DNA of 5,529 nt from NCBI GenBank assembly GCA_029986195.1, contig DALTYF010000076.1:1-5529 (forward strand), in the 5' to 3' direction. Positions within the stretch are counted from its first letter, which is position 1. Each line of letters opens with the position of its first letter. The notes under the pieces were generated by a model that was given only the letters and a program-made list of their open reading frames with translations, was not told the DNA's origin and did no database searches. Positions 1 through 5,311 of this stretch are shown piece after piece. Made by a program: the position numbers and the translations under genes. This DNA comes from Methanocorpusculum sp. (lineage in GTDB: Archaea > Halobacteriota > Methanomicrobia > Methanomicrobiales > Methanocorpusculaceae).

Positions 1-108
1 TACGGAAAAGTCAGCGCCGGTGGTGCACCGGAAAACCCCGGAAAGATCCGGGAAGTTCGCAGAACTATCGCACGCATTAAGACTGAACAGACCAAGCGTC
101 AGGCATAA
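1..108 (+). CDS. rpl29: 50S ribosomal protein L29 (uL29), 3' end only
   Basis: The frame is open from the first base and gives 35 residues ending in TAA at 106-108; the N-terminal part lies outside the window. The visible sequence contains [21 protein letters not shown], rich in Arg and Lys, which is the typical C-terminal helix of archaeal L29. L29 is a small two-helix protein of the 50S subunit that binds 23S rRNA near the polypeptide exit tunnel and forms part of the docking area for nascent-chain factors (family knowledge). Its position directly before rnp1 and S17 matches the archaeal ribosomal operon, where S3 normally lies just upstream. Some euryarchaea carry an aIF1/SUI1 gene between L29 and rnp1; there is none here, as only 8 bases separate L29 from the rnp1 ATG. 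Confidence 0.93.
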   Translation, partial: YGKVSAGGAPENPGKIREVRRTIARIKTEQTKRQA

Positions 109-116
109 GTTGTCTT

Positions 117-386
117 ATGATCACACCACAATCGATCCTGCAGCATGAGCTGATCGGGTTATATGCGGTTGTGGTGCGGTCACGCAACAAAACACAGGAG
201 GGAATATGTGGTTTCATCGTCGATGAAACCAAAAATACTCTTTCCCTTCGTTCAGGGAATGGGATTAAGTGCTTGGAGAAACAATATATATTACTCCGGG
301 TAACCCTCCCGGATAGTGTTGAAGTTGTAATAGACTGCTCAGGCTTGTCTGTTTCTCCAGCGCGACGTGTTAAAGCGAGGGCGTGA
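117..386 (+). CDS. rnp1: Ribonuclease P protein component 1 (Rnp1, Pop4/Rpp29 family)
   Basis: This 89-residue protein matches the Pop4/Rpp29 family. It begins MITPQSILQHELIGL, followed by a small beta-rich core with GFIVDETKNTL at about residues 33-43, the most recognisable family motif, and it ends in a basic tail (PARRVKARA). In archaea it pairs with Rpp21 and helps the catalytic RNase P RNA bind and cleave pre-tRNA 5' leaders (family knowledge). The ATG lies 8 bases after the L29 stop. I see no convincing Shine-Dalgarno in 97-116, only AGG at 101-103, in contrast to its neighbours. Codon use is also less biased: ATA occurs three times, and I find it in none of the ribosomal genes here, alongside TTA, TTG, CGA and AGG. 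Both facts fit a product needed in far fewer copies than ribosomal proteins. Confidence 0.93.
   Translation: MITPQSILQHELIGLYAVVVRSRNKTQEGICGFIVDETKNTLSLRSGNGIKCLEKQYILLRVTLPDSVEVVIDCSGLSVSPARRVKARA
281..293 (+). promoter_or_regulatory. Candidate internal TATA box/BRE inside rnp1
   Basis: An AT-rich run (acaatatatatta) preceded by purine-rich GGAGAAA (275-281) resembles an archaeal BRE plus TATA box. It is the most AT-rich short stretch I see in the window. Transcription starting about 25 bases downstream would begin near 310-320 and give a leader of roughly 150 bases before S17. It lies within rnp1 codons (CAA TAT ATA TTA), two of which are unusual for this operon. It could equally be chance AT-richness in a weakly biased gene. 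Confidence 0.25.
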
Positions 387-465
387 GCCCAGAGCAGCGA
401 GACCGTTATGTCCCGTTTACCGGGTGCGTGACGTGCGAGCTATGCGCGTAAGATGAGGGTTAAAT
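387..465 (+). other. 79-base intergenic spacer between rnp1 and S17 with three small hairpins
   Basis: This is the only sizeable gap in the window. GGGC/GCCC at 379-382/387-390 can pair around a GTGA (GNRA-type) loop that spans the rnp1 stop codon. CCCG/CGGG at 412-415/421-424 pairs around TTTAC. ACGTGC/GCGCGT at 431-436/444-449 pairs with one G-U and a 7-base loop, ending a few bases before the S17 ribosome binding site. A 7-codon ATG frame (408-431) is too short to call a gene. No T-run that would suggest an archaeal terminator is present, so read-through into S17 is expected. The hairpins are read by eye and have not been folded. Confidence 0.4.
455..459 (+). promoter_or_regulatory. Ribosome binding site for S17
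   Basis: GAGGG lies 6 bases before the S17 ATG. An in-frame TGA at 454-456 rules out any upstream start, so the 466 ATG is fixed. This gene therefore has its own initiation signal and does not depend on coupling across the 79-base spacer. Confidence 0.7.
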
Positions 466-792
466 ATGGCAAAAAATATCGGCTTAAATGTTGCAGCCCC
501 AGAAAAGGACTGTGACGACGTAAACTGCCCATTCCACGGCAACTTACCGGTACGCGGCCAGGTGATTACCGGTAAGGTCGTGAGTGAGCGCATGCAGGGG
601 ACCGTTGTCGTCGAGCGGAACTACCTTCACTTTGTCAAGAAATATGACAGATATGAGAAGCGCAGTTCCAAAATCCACGCACACATGGCTCCGTGCCTCG
701 ACGCCAGAATCGGCGACGAGGTCAAGATTGCAGAGTGCAGACCATTGAACAAGACAACCTCCTATGTTGTTGTTGAGGTGACCCGGGCATGA
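466..792 (+). CDS. rps17: 30S ribosomal protein S17 (uS17)
   Basis: The protein has 108 residues, the usual archaeal length. It starts [18 protein letters not shown] and carries the archaeal CxxxxCPFHG motif at residues 16-25 (Cys16, Cys21). The conserved OB-fold core follows with [21 protein letters not shown] (residues 30-50) and [18 protein letters not shown] (60-77). S17 binds the 5' domain of 16S rRNA early in 30S assembly (family knowledge). The gene follows a 79-base spacer, has its own Shine-Dalgarno, and its TGA stop overlaps the ATG of L14 by 4 bases (ATGA), which favours coupled translation. A perfect 10-bp inverted repeat lies within codons 26-37 and is listed separately. Confidence 0.96.
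   Translation: MAKNIGLNVAAPEKDCDDVNCPFHGNLPVRGQVITGKVVSERMQGTVVVERNYLHFVKKYDRYEKRSSKIHAHMAPCLDARIGDEVKIAECRPLNKTTSYVVVEVTRA
543..576 (+). repeat. Perfect 10-bp inverted repeat inside S17 (two TACCGGTA sites)
   Basis: CTTACCGGTA (543-552) and its exact reverse complement TACCGGTAAG (567-576) flank a 14-base loop. Each arm contains the self-complementary octamer TACCGGTA, and the two octamers start 22 bases apart, about two DNA helical turns. The element can be read either as an RNA hairpin in codons 26-37 of S17 or as a pair of same-face DNA sites. TACCGGTA also occurs at 2566-2573 (L5) and 3036-3043 (S8), where Thr-Gly codons (ACC GGT) explain much of it. No function is known to me. Confidence 0.6.
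775..781 (+). promoter_or_regulatory. Ribosome binding site for L14, inside the end of S17
   Basis: GAGGTGA, complementary to the archaeal 16S rRNA 3' end, lies 7 bases before the L14 ATG and is read as part of the Glu-Val-Thr codons at the end of S17. It confirms the overlapping ATG at 789. Confidence 0.85.
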
Positions 793-1187
793 GAGGTTTA
801 ACTTCCAAGATCCCGCGCGCACTTCAGACCGGCTCCAAGATGGTTTGTGCAGACAACACGGGCGCCCGTGTTGTTCAGATTGTTTCCGTTTTCGGATACC
901 ACGGTGTGAAGAACCGGCAGCCGAAGATGGGTATCGGAGACCTTGCCACAGTATCTGTGAAGAAGGGAACTCCTGATATGAAGAGAAAGCTTGTAAAAGC
1001 AGTTGTTGTCCGTCAGAAGAAGGAGTTCCGCCGCCCGAACGGCCTGCGTGTTTCCTTTGAAGAGAACGCAATGATCCTCTTAAATGATAACGGTGACCCG
1101 CGCGGTACCGATATCAAGGGACCGGTTGCACGTGAAGTTGCAGAGCGGTTCCCGAAGGTCGGATCGATGGCAACGATCATTATCTAA
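789..1187 (+). CDS. rpl14: 50S ribosomal protein L14 (uL14)
   Basis: The protein has 132 residues, matching archaeal L14. The family motif CADNTGAR is at residues 20-27. [20 protein letters not shown] (33-52) and [26 protein letters not shown] (57-82) form the basic rRNA-binding surface. [11 protein letters not shown] (90-100) and the C-terminal [17 protein letters not shown] complete the barrel and helix. L14 sits on the intersubunit face of the 50S subunit and is the docking site of the anti-association factor aIF6 (family knowledge). The start overlaps the S17 stop and has a full GAGGTGA site. A 22-bp perfect palindrome covers codons for the conserved DNTGARVV segment. L24 follows after 10 bases. 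Confidence 0.97.
   Translation: MRGLTSKIPRALQTGSKMVCADNTGARVVQIVSVFGYHGVKNRQPKMGIGDLATVSVKKGTPDMKRKLVKAVVVRQKKEFRRPNGLRVSFEENAMILLNDNGDPRGTDIKGPVAREVAERFPKVGSMATIII
853..874 (+). repeat. Perfect 22-bp palindrome inside L14
   Basis: The half-site ACAACACGGGC (853-863) is followed immediately by its exact reverse complement (864-874), with GGCGCC at the centre. As RNA it can fold into a stem of about 9 bp with a 4-base GCGC loop, extendable by a G-U pair at 852/875. It encodes DNTGARVV (residues 22-29), the most conserved part of L14, so protein constraint explains some of it. A perfect 22-bp palindrome is unlikely by chance in 5.5 kb, on the order of one in several hundred under equal base frequencies. 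Confidence 0.7.
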
Positions 1188-1192
1188 GGTGA
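1188..1192 (+). promoter_or_regulatory. Ribosome binding site that sets the L24 start
   Basis: GGTGA directly follows the L14 stop and lies 5 bases before the ATG at 1198. It decides against the longer in-frame ATG at 1084, which would overlap L14 by over 100 bases and add 38 residues absent from the L24 family. Confidence 0.8.
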
Positions 1193-1197
1193 AAAAC

Positions 1198-1563
1198 ATG
1201 GCACGTATTGCAAGCATTCAGCCGAGAAAACAGAGAAAGTTCCGGTACAACGCACCTATCCACGTTCGTGGAGCGTTCTTACACGCAACTCTCGCTGATG
1301 ATCTCCGTAAGAAATATGGCAAGCGCAGTTTCCGTGTTGTCACCGGTGACACCGTAAAAGTGCTCCGCGGCGAGTTCGCAGGCACCGAAGCTGTTGTTGA
1401 CAAGGTCGATGTGAAGAACACAAAGGTTCTTGTTCACGGTGTTGCAGTGAAGAAGGCAAACGGCGAGGATGTTCCAAGACCGATTGATCCTTCCAAAGTG
1501 ATGATCACCAAACTGAATCTGAAGGACGCAAAACGCGTTGCACGTCTTGAGGTGAAGGCATAA
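1198..1563 (+). CDS. rpl24: 50S ribosomal protein L24 (uL24)
   Basis: The protein has 121 residues from the ATG at 1198, the normal archaeal length. The N-terminus MARIASIQPRKQRKFRYNAP is the archaeal/eukaryotic (L26-like) extension. LADDLRKKYGKRSFRVVTGDTV (about 30-51) leads into the KOW motif, VLRGEFAGTEAVVDKVDVKN (about 53-72), and the protein ends with PIDPSKVMITKLNLKDAKRV. L24 is an early assembly protein that binds domain I of 23S rRNA near the exit tunnel (family knowledge). The open frame extends upstream to 1084, but start-site evidence and homology favour 1198. The stop TAA shares one base with the ATG of S4e (TAATG). Confidence 0.96.
   Translation: MARIASIQPRKQRKFRYNAPIHVRGAFLHATLADDLRKKYGKRSFRVVTGDTVKVLRGEFAGTEAVVDKVDVKNTKVLVHGVAVKKANGEDVPRPIDPSKVMITKLNLKDAKRVARLEVKA
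1549..1555 (+). promoter_or_regulatory. Ribosome binding site for S4e, inside the end of L24
   Basis: GAGGTGA lies 7 bases before the S4e ATG and is read as part of the Leu-Glu-Val-Lys codons at the L24 C-terminus. Together with the TAATG junction it indicates coupled termination and re-initiation. Confidence 0.85.
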
Positions 1564-2282
1564 TGACTCGTACAAAGCGTATGACAGCACCGGACGCATG
1601 GCAGATCGCCCGCAAGGAAAGCAAGTATGTCGTGAGTCCGGCACACGGCCCGCACGATGCATCCGCTCTTCCGATCGGCATCTGGATCCGCGACCACATG
1701 CACCTCGCCCAGAACACGAAAGAGGTCAAGAAGATCCTTCACGACCGCAATGTTGTTCTGAACGGCAACGTGGTGACCGATGAGCACATCGGTATTGATG
1801 TCTTTGACATCATCAGCTTCCCAACAATCGACAAGCATTACATGATTCTTGTCGATGCAAAGGGACGCCACACAGAGTATGAGATCTCTTCCGATGCAGC
1901 AAAGATCCAGCTGGTCAAAGTCGCAAACAAGACAACTCTTGTCGGCGGCAAGACTCAGATCAATCTGACCAGTGGAGCAAACTTCATTGGTGACAACATC
2001 TACAAAGGCAAGGATTCCCTTGTTATCGGTCTTGTCGGCGATGACAGATTTGTTGTTCAGCAGCACTTCCCGTTCGCAGTCGGTAACATGGCCGTTATCA
2101 TTGGCGGTCAGCATACGATGAAGACCGGAAAGATCGTTGAGATTCAGATTCAGCAATCGTCTCTTTCGAACCGTGTCATCCTTGAGGATGCAAATGGTGA
2201 GAAGTTCGAGACCATTGAAGACTACGTCTACATGGTCGGAACCTCCGAGTCTTTCCTTTCCACCTGGGGTGTTGACGCATGA
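1563..2282 (+). CDS. rps4e: 30S ribosomal protein S4e (eS4)
   Basis: The protein has 239 residues. S4e occurs in archaea and eukaryotes but not bacteria, so it is a lineage marker here. The N-terminal S4e region has MTRTKRMTAPDAWQIARKES and the segment PIGIWIRDHMHLAQNTKEVKKIL (about 37-59). An S4-type RNA-binding domain follows (VVLNGNVVTDEHIGIDVFDII, about 64-84). The central part includes GGKTQINLTSGANF, and GNMAVIIGGQHTMKTGKIVEI (about 174-194) is a KOW-like segment. The C-terminus carries FETIEDYVYMVG. It binds 16S rRNA in the body of the small subunit (family knowledge). It overlaps L24 by 1 base and L5 by 4 bases. Confidence 0.97.
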   Translation: MTRTKRMTAPDAWQIARKESKYVVSPAHGPHDASALPIGIWIRDHMHLAQNTKEVKKILHDRNVVLNGNVVTDEHIGIDVFDIISFPTIDKHYMILVDAKGRHTEYEISSDAAKIQLVKVANKTTLVGGKTQINLTSGANFIGDNIYKGKDSLVIGLVGDDRFVVQQHFPFAVGNMAVIIGGQHTMKTGKIVEIQIQQSSLSNRVILEDANGEKFETIEDYVYMVGTSESFLSTWGVDA

Positions 2283-2794
2283 GCGACATGCAGAAACCGT
2301 TTGTGGCAAAGGTTGTTGTGCACATGGGTGTCGGCGAGGCAGGCGAGCGGCTTGTCAACGCGGAAAACATCATGGCAGACCTTACCCAGGGTTCCAAGCC
2401 GATTCGTTCTTATGCAAAGAATACGCTTCCGGCTTTCGGTGTCCGCCGTGGTCAGCCGATCGGCTGCAAGGTTACCCTTCGCGGCGAAAAGGCTACGACG
2501 TTCCTTGCAACGGCATTAAAGACGTATGCGGTGGAGAATGTTCTTCACGCACGCCAGTTTGATGCTACCGGTAACTTCGGTTTCGGTATTGAGGAACACA
2601 CGGACTTTCCGGGTCAGGCATATGACCCGAAGATCGGTATCTATGGTATGGATATTATCGCAGTTATCGAGAAGAAAGGTACGAGAACGGCACGCAGAAA
2701 GATCCAGCAGAAGAAGCTCAACACGAAGCTGCATGTGACCCGTGAGGAGTCCATGGCATTTGTGACTGAGACTTTCGGTATTGAGGTGGAGTAA
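2279..2794 (+). CDS. rpl5: 50S ribosomal protein L5 (uL5)
   Basis: The protein has 171 residues. The L5 signature is clear: [24 protein letters not shown] (9-32), the segment with [31 protein letters not shown] (about 38-68), [13 protein letters not shown] (about 100-112) and [12 protein letters not shown]. The C-terminal [17 protein letters not shown] is basic. With L18 it binds 5S rRNA in the central protuberance and contacts the P-site tRNA region (family knowledge). I chose the ATG at 2279, overlapping the S4e stop by ATGA, because GGGGTG (2266-2271) lies 7 bases upstream; the next ATG at 2288 is poorly placed for that site. S14 starts one base after the stop. Confidence 0.97.
   Translation: MSDMQKPFVAKVVVHMGVGEAGERLVNAENIMADLTQGSKPIRSYAKNTLPAFGVRRGQPIGCKVTLRGEKATTFLATALKTYAVENVLHARQFDATGNFGFGIEEHTDFPGQAYDPKIGIYGMDIIAVIEKKGTRTARRKIQQKKLNTKLHVTREESMAFVTETFGIEVE
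2783..2790 (+). promoter_or_regulatory. Ribosome binding site that sets the S14 start
   Basis: GAGGTGGA lies 5 bases before the ATG at 2796 and within the last codons of L5. It supports that ATG over the in-frame TTG at 2781, which would place the start ahead of the site. Confidence 0.8.
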
Positions 2795-2795
2795 T

Positions 2796-2966
2796 ATGGC
2801 AGCAAAAGACAACGGCAAGGTCCAGCAGAAAAAGTATGGTCGTGGTGCAAACCAGTGCCAGCTTTGCGGACGCAAGCAGGGACTTGTGCGCAGATACAAC
2901 ATTTACTTCTGCCGTCAGTGCTTCCGTGAGTGGGCGCCCACGATGGGCTTTAAGAAGATGAACTAA
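2796..2966 (+). CDS. rps14: 30S ribosomal protein S14, zinc-binding type (uS14)
   Basis: This is a short 56-residue S14 with four zinc-ligand cysteines, Cys21 and Cys24 (CQLC) and Cys39 and Cys42 (CRQC), separated by 14 residues. That is the zinc-ribbon form usual in archaea. [23 protein letters not shown] (residues 12-34) and the ending ECWAP-like segment, here [12 protein letters not shown] (43-54), fit the family. S14 sits in the 30S head next to S3 and S10 and touches the decoding-site region of 16S rRNA (family knowledge). One base separates the L5 stop from this ATG. S8 follows after 13 bases. All four zinc ligands are intact. Confidence 0.96.
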   Translation: MAAKDNGKVQQKKYGRGANQCQLCGRKQGLVRRYNIYFCRQCFREWAPTMGFKKMN

Positions 2967-2973
2967 GAGGTGA
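2967..2973 (+). promoter_or_regulatory. Ribosome binding site for S8
   Basis: GAGGTGA starts right after the S14 TAA and lies 6 bases before the S8 ATG at 2980. It is one of the best matches to the archaeal anti-Shine-Dalgarno in the window. Confidence 0.85.
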
Positions 2974-2979
2974 CGGAGA

Positions 2980-3372
2980 ATGACAAAACAGAATCCGATT
3001 GCAGACGCAATGAGCGCTATCAAGAATGCCGGTGATACCGGTAAGCTTGCGGTGACCGTTGAGCCGGCCAGCCGCCTCTTTGGTGACATGCTTAAAGTCA
3101 TGCAGGAATACGGATATATCAGCGGTTTCGAGAAGGTTGAGGACGGCAGAGGAGGTCAGTATGTGATTTCCCTTACCGGCGGAATCAACAAGTGTGGTGT
3201 TATCACCCCCCGTTTCTCGGTAAAGGTCGCAGACCTTGAGTCTTGGGAAACCAGATACCTGCCCGGAAAGGGTTTCGGAATTATTATTCTGACCACTTCC
3301 CAGGGTGTTATGTCCCATGAACAGGCACGTAAGCTCGGTATTGGTGGCGAGCTGTTAGGATACGTCTTCTAA
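2980..3372 (+). CDS. rps8: 30S ribosomal protein S8 (uS8)
   Basis: The protein has 130 residues, the usual archaeal length. The N-terminal domain starts MTKQNPIADAMSAIKNAGDTGK. The middle includes RLFGDMLKVMQEYGYISGFE (32-51), and INKCGVITPRFSVKVADLESWETRYLP carries archaeal-type residues. The C-terminal RNA-binding motif is GFGIIILTTSQGVMSHEQARKLGIGGELLGYVF (98-130), with the family's TS-GVMSH-EAR-K--GGELL pattern. S8 binds helix 21 of 16S rRNA and organises the central domain; in many organisms it also represses its own operon by binding an mRNA mimic of that site (family knowledge). I could not identify such a mimic with confidence here. L6 starts 13 bases downstream. Confidence 0.97.
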   Translation: MTKQNPIADAMSAIKNAGDTGKLAVTVEPASRLFGDMLKVMQEYGYISGFEKVEDGRGGQYVISLTGGINKCGVITPRFSVKVADLESWETRYLPGKGFGIIILTTSQGVMSHEQARKLGIGGELLGYVF

Positions 3373-3385
3373 GGAGAGGAAAATT

Positions 3386-3910
3386 ATGCATGAAATGATT
3401 TTCCACATCCCGGCAGGTGTAACCGTCACAAAAGAAGGTGACCTCATGACAGTGAAAGGTTCCAAAGGTTCTCTTTCACGCGTTATGCACCACCCGGCAA
3501 TTACGATTGCTGTGGAAGAGGGTGCAGTGAAGATCACCACTGAGTCCACCAGACGCCGTGTGTATGCACTGCTCGGTACCTACAATGCCCACCTCCACGT
3601 GATGGCAAAAGGTGTTACCGAGGGGTACGAGTACCACATGAAAGTTGTCTACAACCACTTCCCGATTCAGGTGAAGGTTGCAGGCGACCGCGTTGAGATC
3701 GCCAACTTCCTTGGCGAGAAACAGGCACGCTACGCAAAGATTGTCGAGGGCGTGAAGGTAAAAGTCCAGGGTGATGAACTGATCTTAAACGGTATCGACC
3801 GGGAAAAGATCGGAAACACCGCAGCAAATGTTGAACAGGCCTGCAAGGTCCACAACCGTGACCCGCGTGTGTTCCAGGACGGTATCTACATTACCAGCAG
3901 AGGTAACTAA
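3386..3910 (+). CDS. rpl6: 50S ribosomal protein L6 (uL6)
   Basis: The protein has 174 residues made of two similar L6 domains. The first includes IPAGVTVTKEGDLMTVKGSKGSLSR (8-32). The second ends in the archaeal signature GIDREKIGNTAANVEQACKV followed by RDPRVFQDGIYI (about 136-170). L6 lies at the base of the L7/L12 stalk near the sarcin-ricin loop and the GTPase factor site (family knowledge). The start at 3386 is supported by GGAGAGGA (3373-3380) 5 bases upstream; a second in-frame ATG at 3395 is less well spaced. A GTGAAAG/CTTTCAC inverted repeat with a 14-base loop lies at 3452-3479. L32e starts one base after the stop. Confidence 0.96.
   Translation: MHEMIFHIPAGVTVTKEGDLMTVKGSKGSLSRVMHHPAITIAVEEGAVKITTESTRRRVYALLGTYNAHLHVMAKGVTEGYEYHMKVVYNHFPIQVKVAGDRVEIANFLGEKQARYAKIVEGVKVKVQGDELILNGIDREKIGNTAANVEQACKVHNRDPRVFQDGIYITSRGN
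3899..3904 (+). promoter_or_regulatory. Ribosome binding site that sets the L32e start
   Basis: AGAGGT lies 7 bases before the ATG at 3912. It favours that start over the in-frame ATG at 3828, which would add 28 residues overlapping L6 and unlike the L32e family. Confidence 0.75.
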
Positions 3911-3911
3911 C

Positions 3912-4337
3912 ATGGCGAGTGAAATTAAGAAACTGATTTGTGCACGTGCTGCAAAGAAGGCCAGATTCTCCCGCCAGTGCCTCTGTGCGAAGGTTAAGCT
4001 GGCTGACACGTGGCGCAGACCGCGCGGTCTGCACAGCAAACAGCGGAAGGATTTCCGTGCGAAGGGTGCACACCCCGAAGCAGGATTCGGAGCCCCAGCA
4101 GCAATCCGCGGATTCCACCCGAGCGGATACCGTGAGGTTCTTGTGTTCAGACCGGCTGATCTTGAAGAGATCGATGCAGCTACGACTGCTGTCCGTATCG
4201 GTGCATCCGTCGGCGGACAGAAACGTGCAGCTATTCAGACGAAGGCAGCAGCCCTTGGTATCAAGGTCCTGAACCCGAAAGAGGCAAAGGCAGTTGTTGC
4301 AGCACCAGTAACCGAGGAGGCGAAGTCCAATGAGTGA
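3912..4337 (+). CDS. rpl32e: 50S ribosomal protein L32e (eL32)
   Basis: The protein has 141 residues from the ATG at 3912. L32e is shared by archaea and eukaryotes and absent from bacteria. The hallmark is the central block with [14 protein letters not shown] (about 33-46), [29 protein letters not shown] (about 50-78), then [14 protein letters not shown] and the C-terminal [15 protein letters not shown]. It binds 23S rRNA on the solvent side of the large subunit (family knowledge). A short Ala/Glu-rich tail ([14 protein letters not shown]) follows the conserved end. The N-terminal part has three cysteines (Cys10, Cys23, Cys25), which do not form an obvious metal motif. It overlaps L19e by 8 bases. 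An 18-bp palindrome coincides with the RRPRGL codons. Confidence 0.95.
   Translation: MASEIKKLICARAAKKARFSRQCLCAKVKLADTWRRPRGLHSKQRKDFRAKGAHPEAGFGAPAAIRGFHPSGYREVLVFRPADLEEIDAATTAVRIGASVGGQKRAAIQTKAAALGIKVLNPKEAKAVVAAPVTEEAKSNE
4015..4032 (+). repeat. Perfect 18-bp palindrome inside L32e
   Basis: GCAGACCGC (4015-4023) is followed directly by its exact reverse complement (4024-4032). As RNA it would form a GC-rich 7-bp stem with a CGCG loop. It encodes RRPRGL within the most conserved motif of L32e, so amino-acid constraint is a sufficient explanation unless synonymous sites prove conserved. Confidence 0.6.
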
Positions 4338-4782
4338 TCTTGCTTCCCAGCGCCGCCTTGCGGCAGCTGTTCTCGGCTGTGGTGAAAACCGTGTCTGGAT
4401 CAACCCGGAGAAACTTTCCGAGGTTCAGAGTGCAATGTCCCGTGAGGATATCCGCAATCTGATCGAGGAGGGTGCCATCTCTTCCCACCAGAAGAAGGGT
4501 ATCTCCCGCGGACGTGCACGGGCACGCATTGCAAAGCGCGCATACGGACACTGTAAAGGTCCGGGACGCCGCAGCGGTGCAAAGGGTGCACGCACCCCGT
4601 CGAAGACCCAGTGGATCAAGAAGATCCGTGCACAGCGTAAGGAACTTCGCGCTCAGCGCGAGGCAGGTTCCATTACGAGAACCGAATACCGCAGACTCTA
4701 CCGCCGTGCAGCCGGTGGTCAGTTCCGTAACGTTGCTCACCTGAAAGCTCAGATTGAGATCGTTACTTCCCGGAGGGGCTAA
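4330..4782 (+). CDS. rpl19e: 50S ribosomal protein L19e (eL19)
   Basis: The protein has 150 residues. It begins [29 protein letters not shown], the usual L19e N-terminus. [11 protein letters not shown] and [32 protein letters not shown] (about 58-89) form the strongly basic central loop. The C-terminal helix follows ([41 protein letters not shown]). L19e is specific to archaea and eukaryotes. It binds 23S rRNA, and its long C-terminal helix reaches toward the small subunit as part of an intersubunit bridge (family knowledge). The ATG overlaps the L32e stop by 8 bases, with GAGGAGG at 4314-4320, 9 bases upstream. L18 starts 3 bases after the stop. Confidence 0.96.
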   Translation: MSDLASQRRLAAAVLGCGENRVWINPEKLSEVQSAMSREDIRNLIEEGAISSHQKKGISRGRARARIAKRAYGHCKGPGRRSGAKGARTPSKTQWIKKIRAQRKELRAQREAGSITRTEYRRLYRRAAGGQFRNVAHLKAQIEIVTSRRG

Positions 4783-4785
4783 GCA

Positions 4786-5310
4786 ATGGCTACAAATGGA
4801 AGATACTTTGTTCAGTTCCGCAGACGCCGTGAAGGAAAAACTGATTACTACCAGCGCCAGCGGCTGATTGTTTCCGGCAGAAACCGTATGGTTATCCGGA
4901 AGACGAAACGCCACATCATCATTCAGCTCATTGCGGCACAGATGGACGGCGACTATACGCTTGTTCACGTGAACAGCAGAGAGCTGGTAAACTACGGATA
5001 CAAGGGTTACCTTGGTAATACCCCTGCGGCATATCTGACCGGTATGCTGTTTGCGGTCCGTGCCCAGAAGGCCGGATACGAGGGTGCAATTGCGGATATC
5101 GGTCTGCAGGTTGCATCTACGGGTGCCCGTGTGTTTGCCGCAGTGAAAGGAGCAGTCGATGCAGGTTTCGATGTTCCGGTCGGTGAGGAGATCCTCCCGG
5201 ACGAGGACCGCTGCAACGGTGCTCACATTGCAGAATATGATGACCGCTATGCAGATCTCGTCTCTCAGGTCGAGACTGCAAAGGACGCAATCATGAAGGA
5301 GCTGGAGTAA
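4786..5310 (+). CDS. rpl18: 50S ribosomal protein L18 (uL18, archaeal L18/eukaryotic L5 type)
   Basis: The protein has 174 residues, the longer archaeal form. The N-terminus is basic: [43 protein letters not shown] (7-49), with the [11 protein letters not shown] motif. The core has [29 protein letters not shown] (about 71-86) and [32 protein letters not shown] (about 100-131). The C-terminus is acidic and helical ([27 protein letters not shown]). L18 binds 5S rRNA together with L5 and anchors it in the central protuberance (family knowledge), so both 5S partners are encoded in this operon. GGAGGGG (4772-4778) lies 7 bases before the ATG, inside the end of L19e. S5 follows after 1 base. Confidence 0.97.
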   Translation: MATNGRYFVQFRRRREGKTDYYQRQRLIVSGRNRMVIRKTKRHIIIQLIAAQMDGDYTLVHVNSRELVNYGYKGYLGNTPAAYLTGMLFAVRAQKAGYEGAIADIGLQVASTGARVFAAVKGAVDAGFDVPVGEEILPDEDRCNGAHIAEYDDRYADLVSQVETAKDAIMKELE

Positions 5311-5311
5311 T

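Noticed and set aside
408..431. A 7-codon ATG frame in the rnp1-S17 spacer, a possible leader peptide
   Set aside because: It has no ribosome binding site of note, no codon pattern suggesting attenuation, and a length expected by chance.
544..1071. A 175-codon minus-strand frame opposite S17 and L14
   Set aside because: It lies wholly over two conserved genes, and the predicted product resembles no family.
1084..1197. A longer L24 starting at the ATG at 1084
   Set aside because: It would overlap L14 by over 100 bases and add residues foreign to L24, whereas GGTGA at 1188-1192 supports the ATG at 1198.
1498..1522. GTGATGA followed by CTGA, resembling box C and box D of an archaeal C/D guide RNA
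   Set aside because: Only 8 bases separate the boxes, too few for a guide. No paired C'/D' set follows, and the site is inside conserved L24 codons.
1434..2309. A 291-codon open frame on the minus strand opposite S4e
   Set aside because: It is a shadow of the S4e gene with no recognisable domain and no independent start signal.
2453..2466. 14-bp palindrome CAGCCGATCGGCTG in L5
   Set aside because: A palindrome of this length is not surprising in 5.5 kb, and it encodes part of the conserved L5 motif.
3828..3911. A longer L32e starting at the ATG at 3828
   Set aside because: The extension overlaps L6 and has no family match; AGAGGT at 3899-3904 places the start at 3912.
4584..4597. GGGTGC/GCACCC inverted repeat in L19e
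   Set aside because: It is short and explained by the conserved Lys-Gly-Ala-Arg-Thr-Pro codons, with only 2 bases between the arms.
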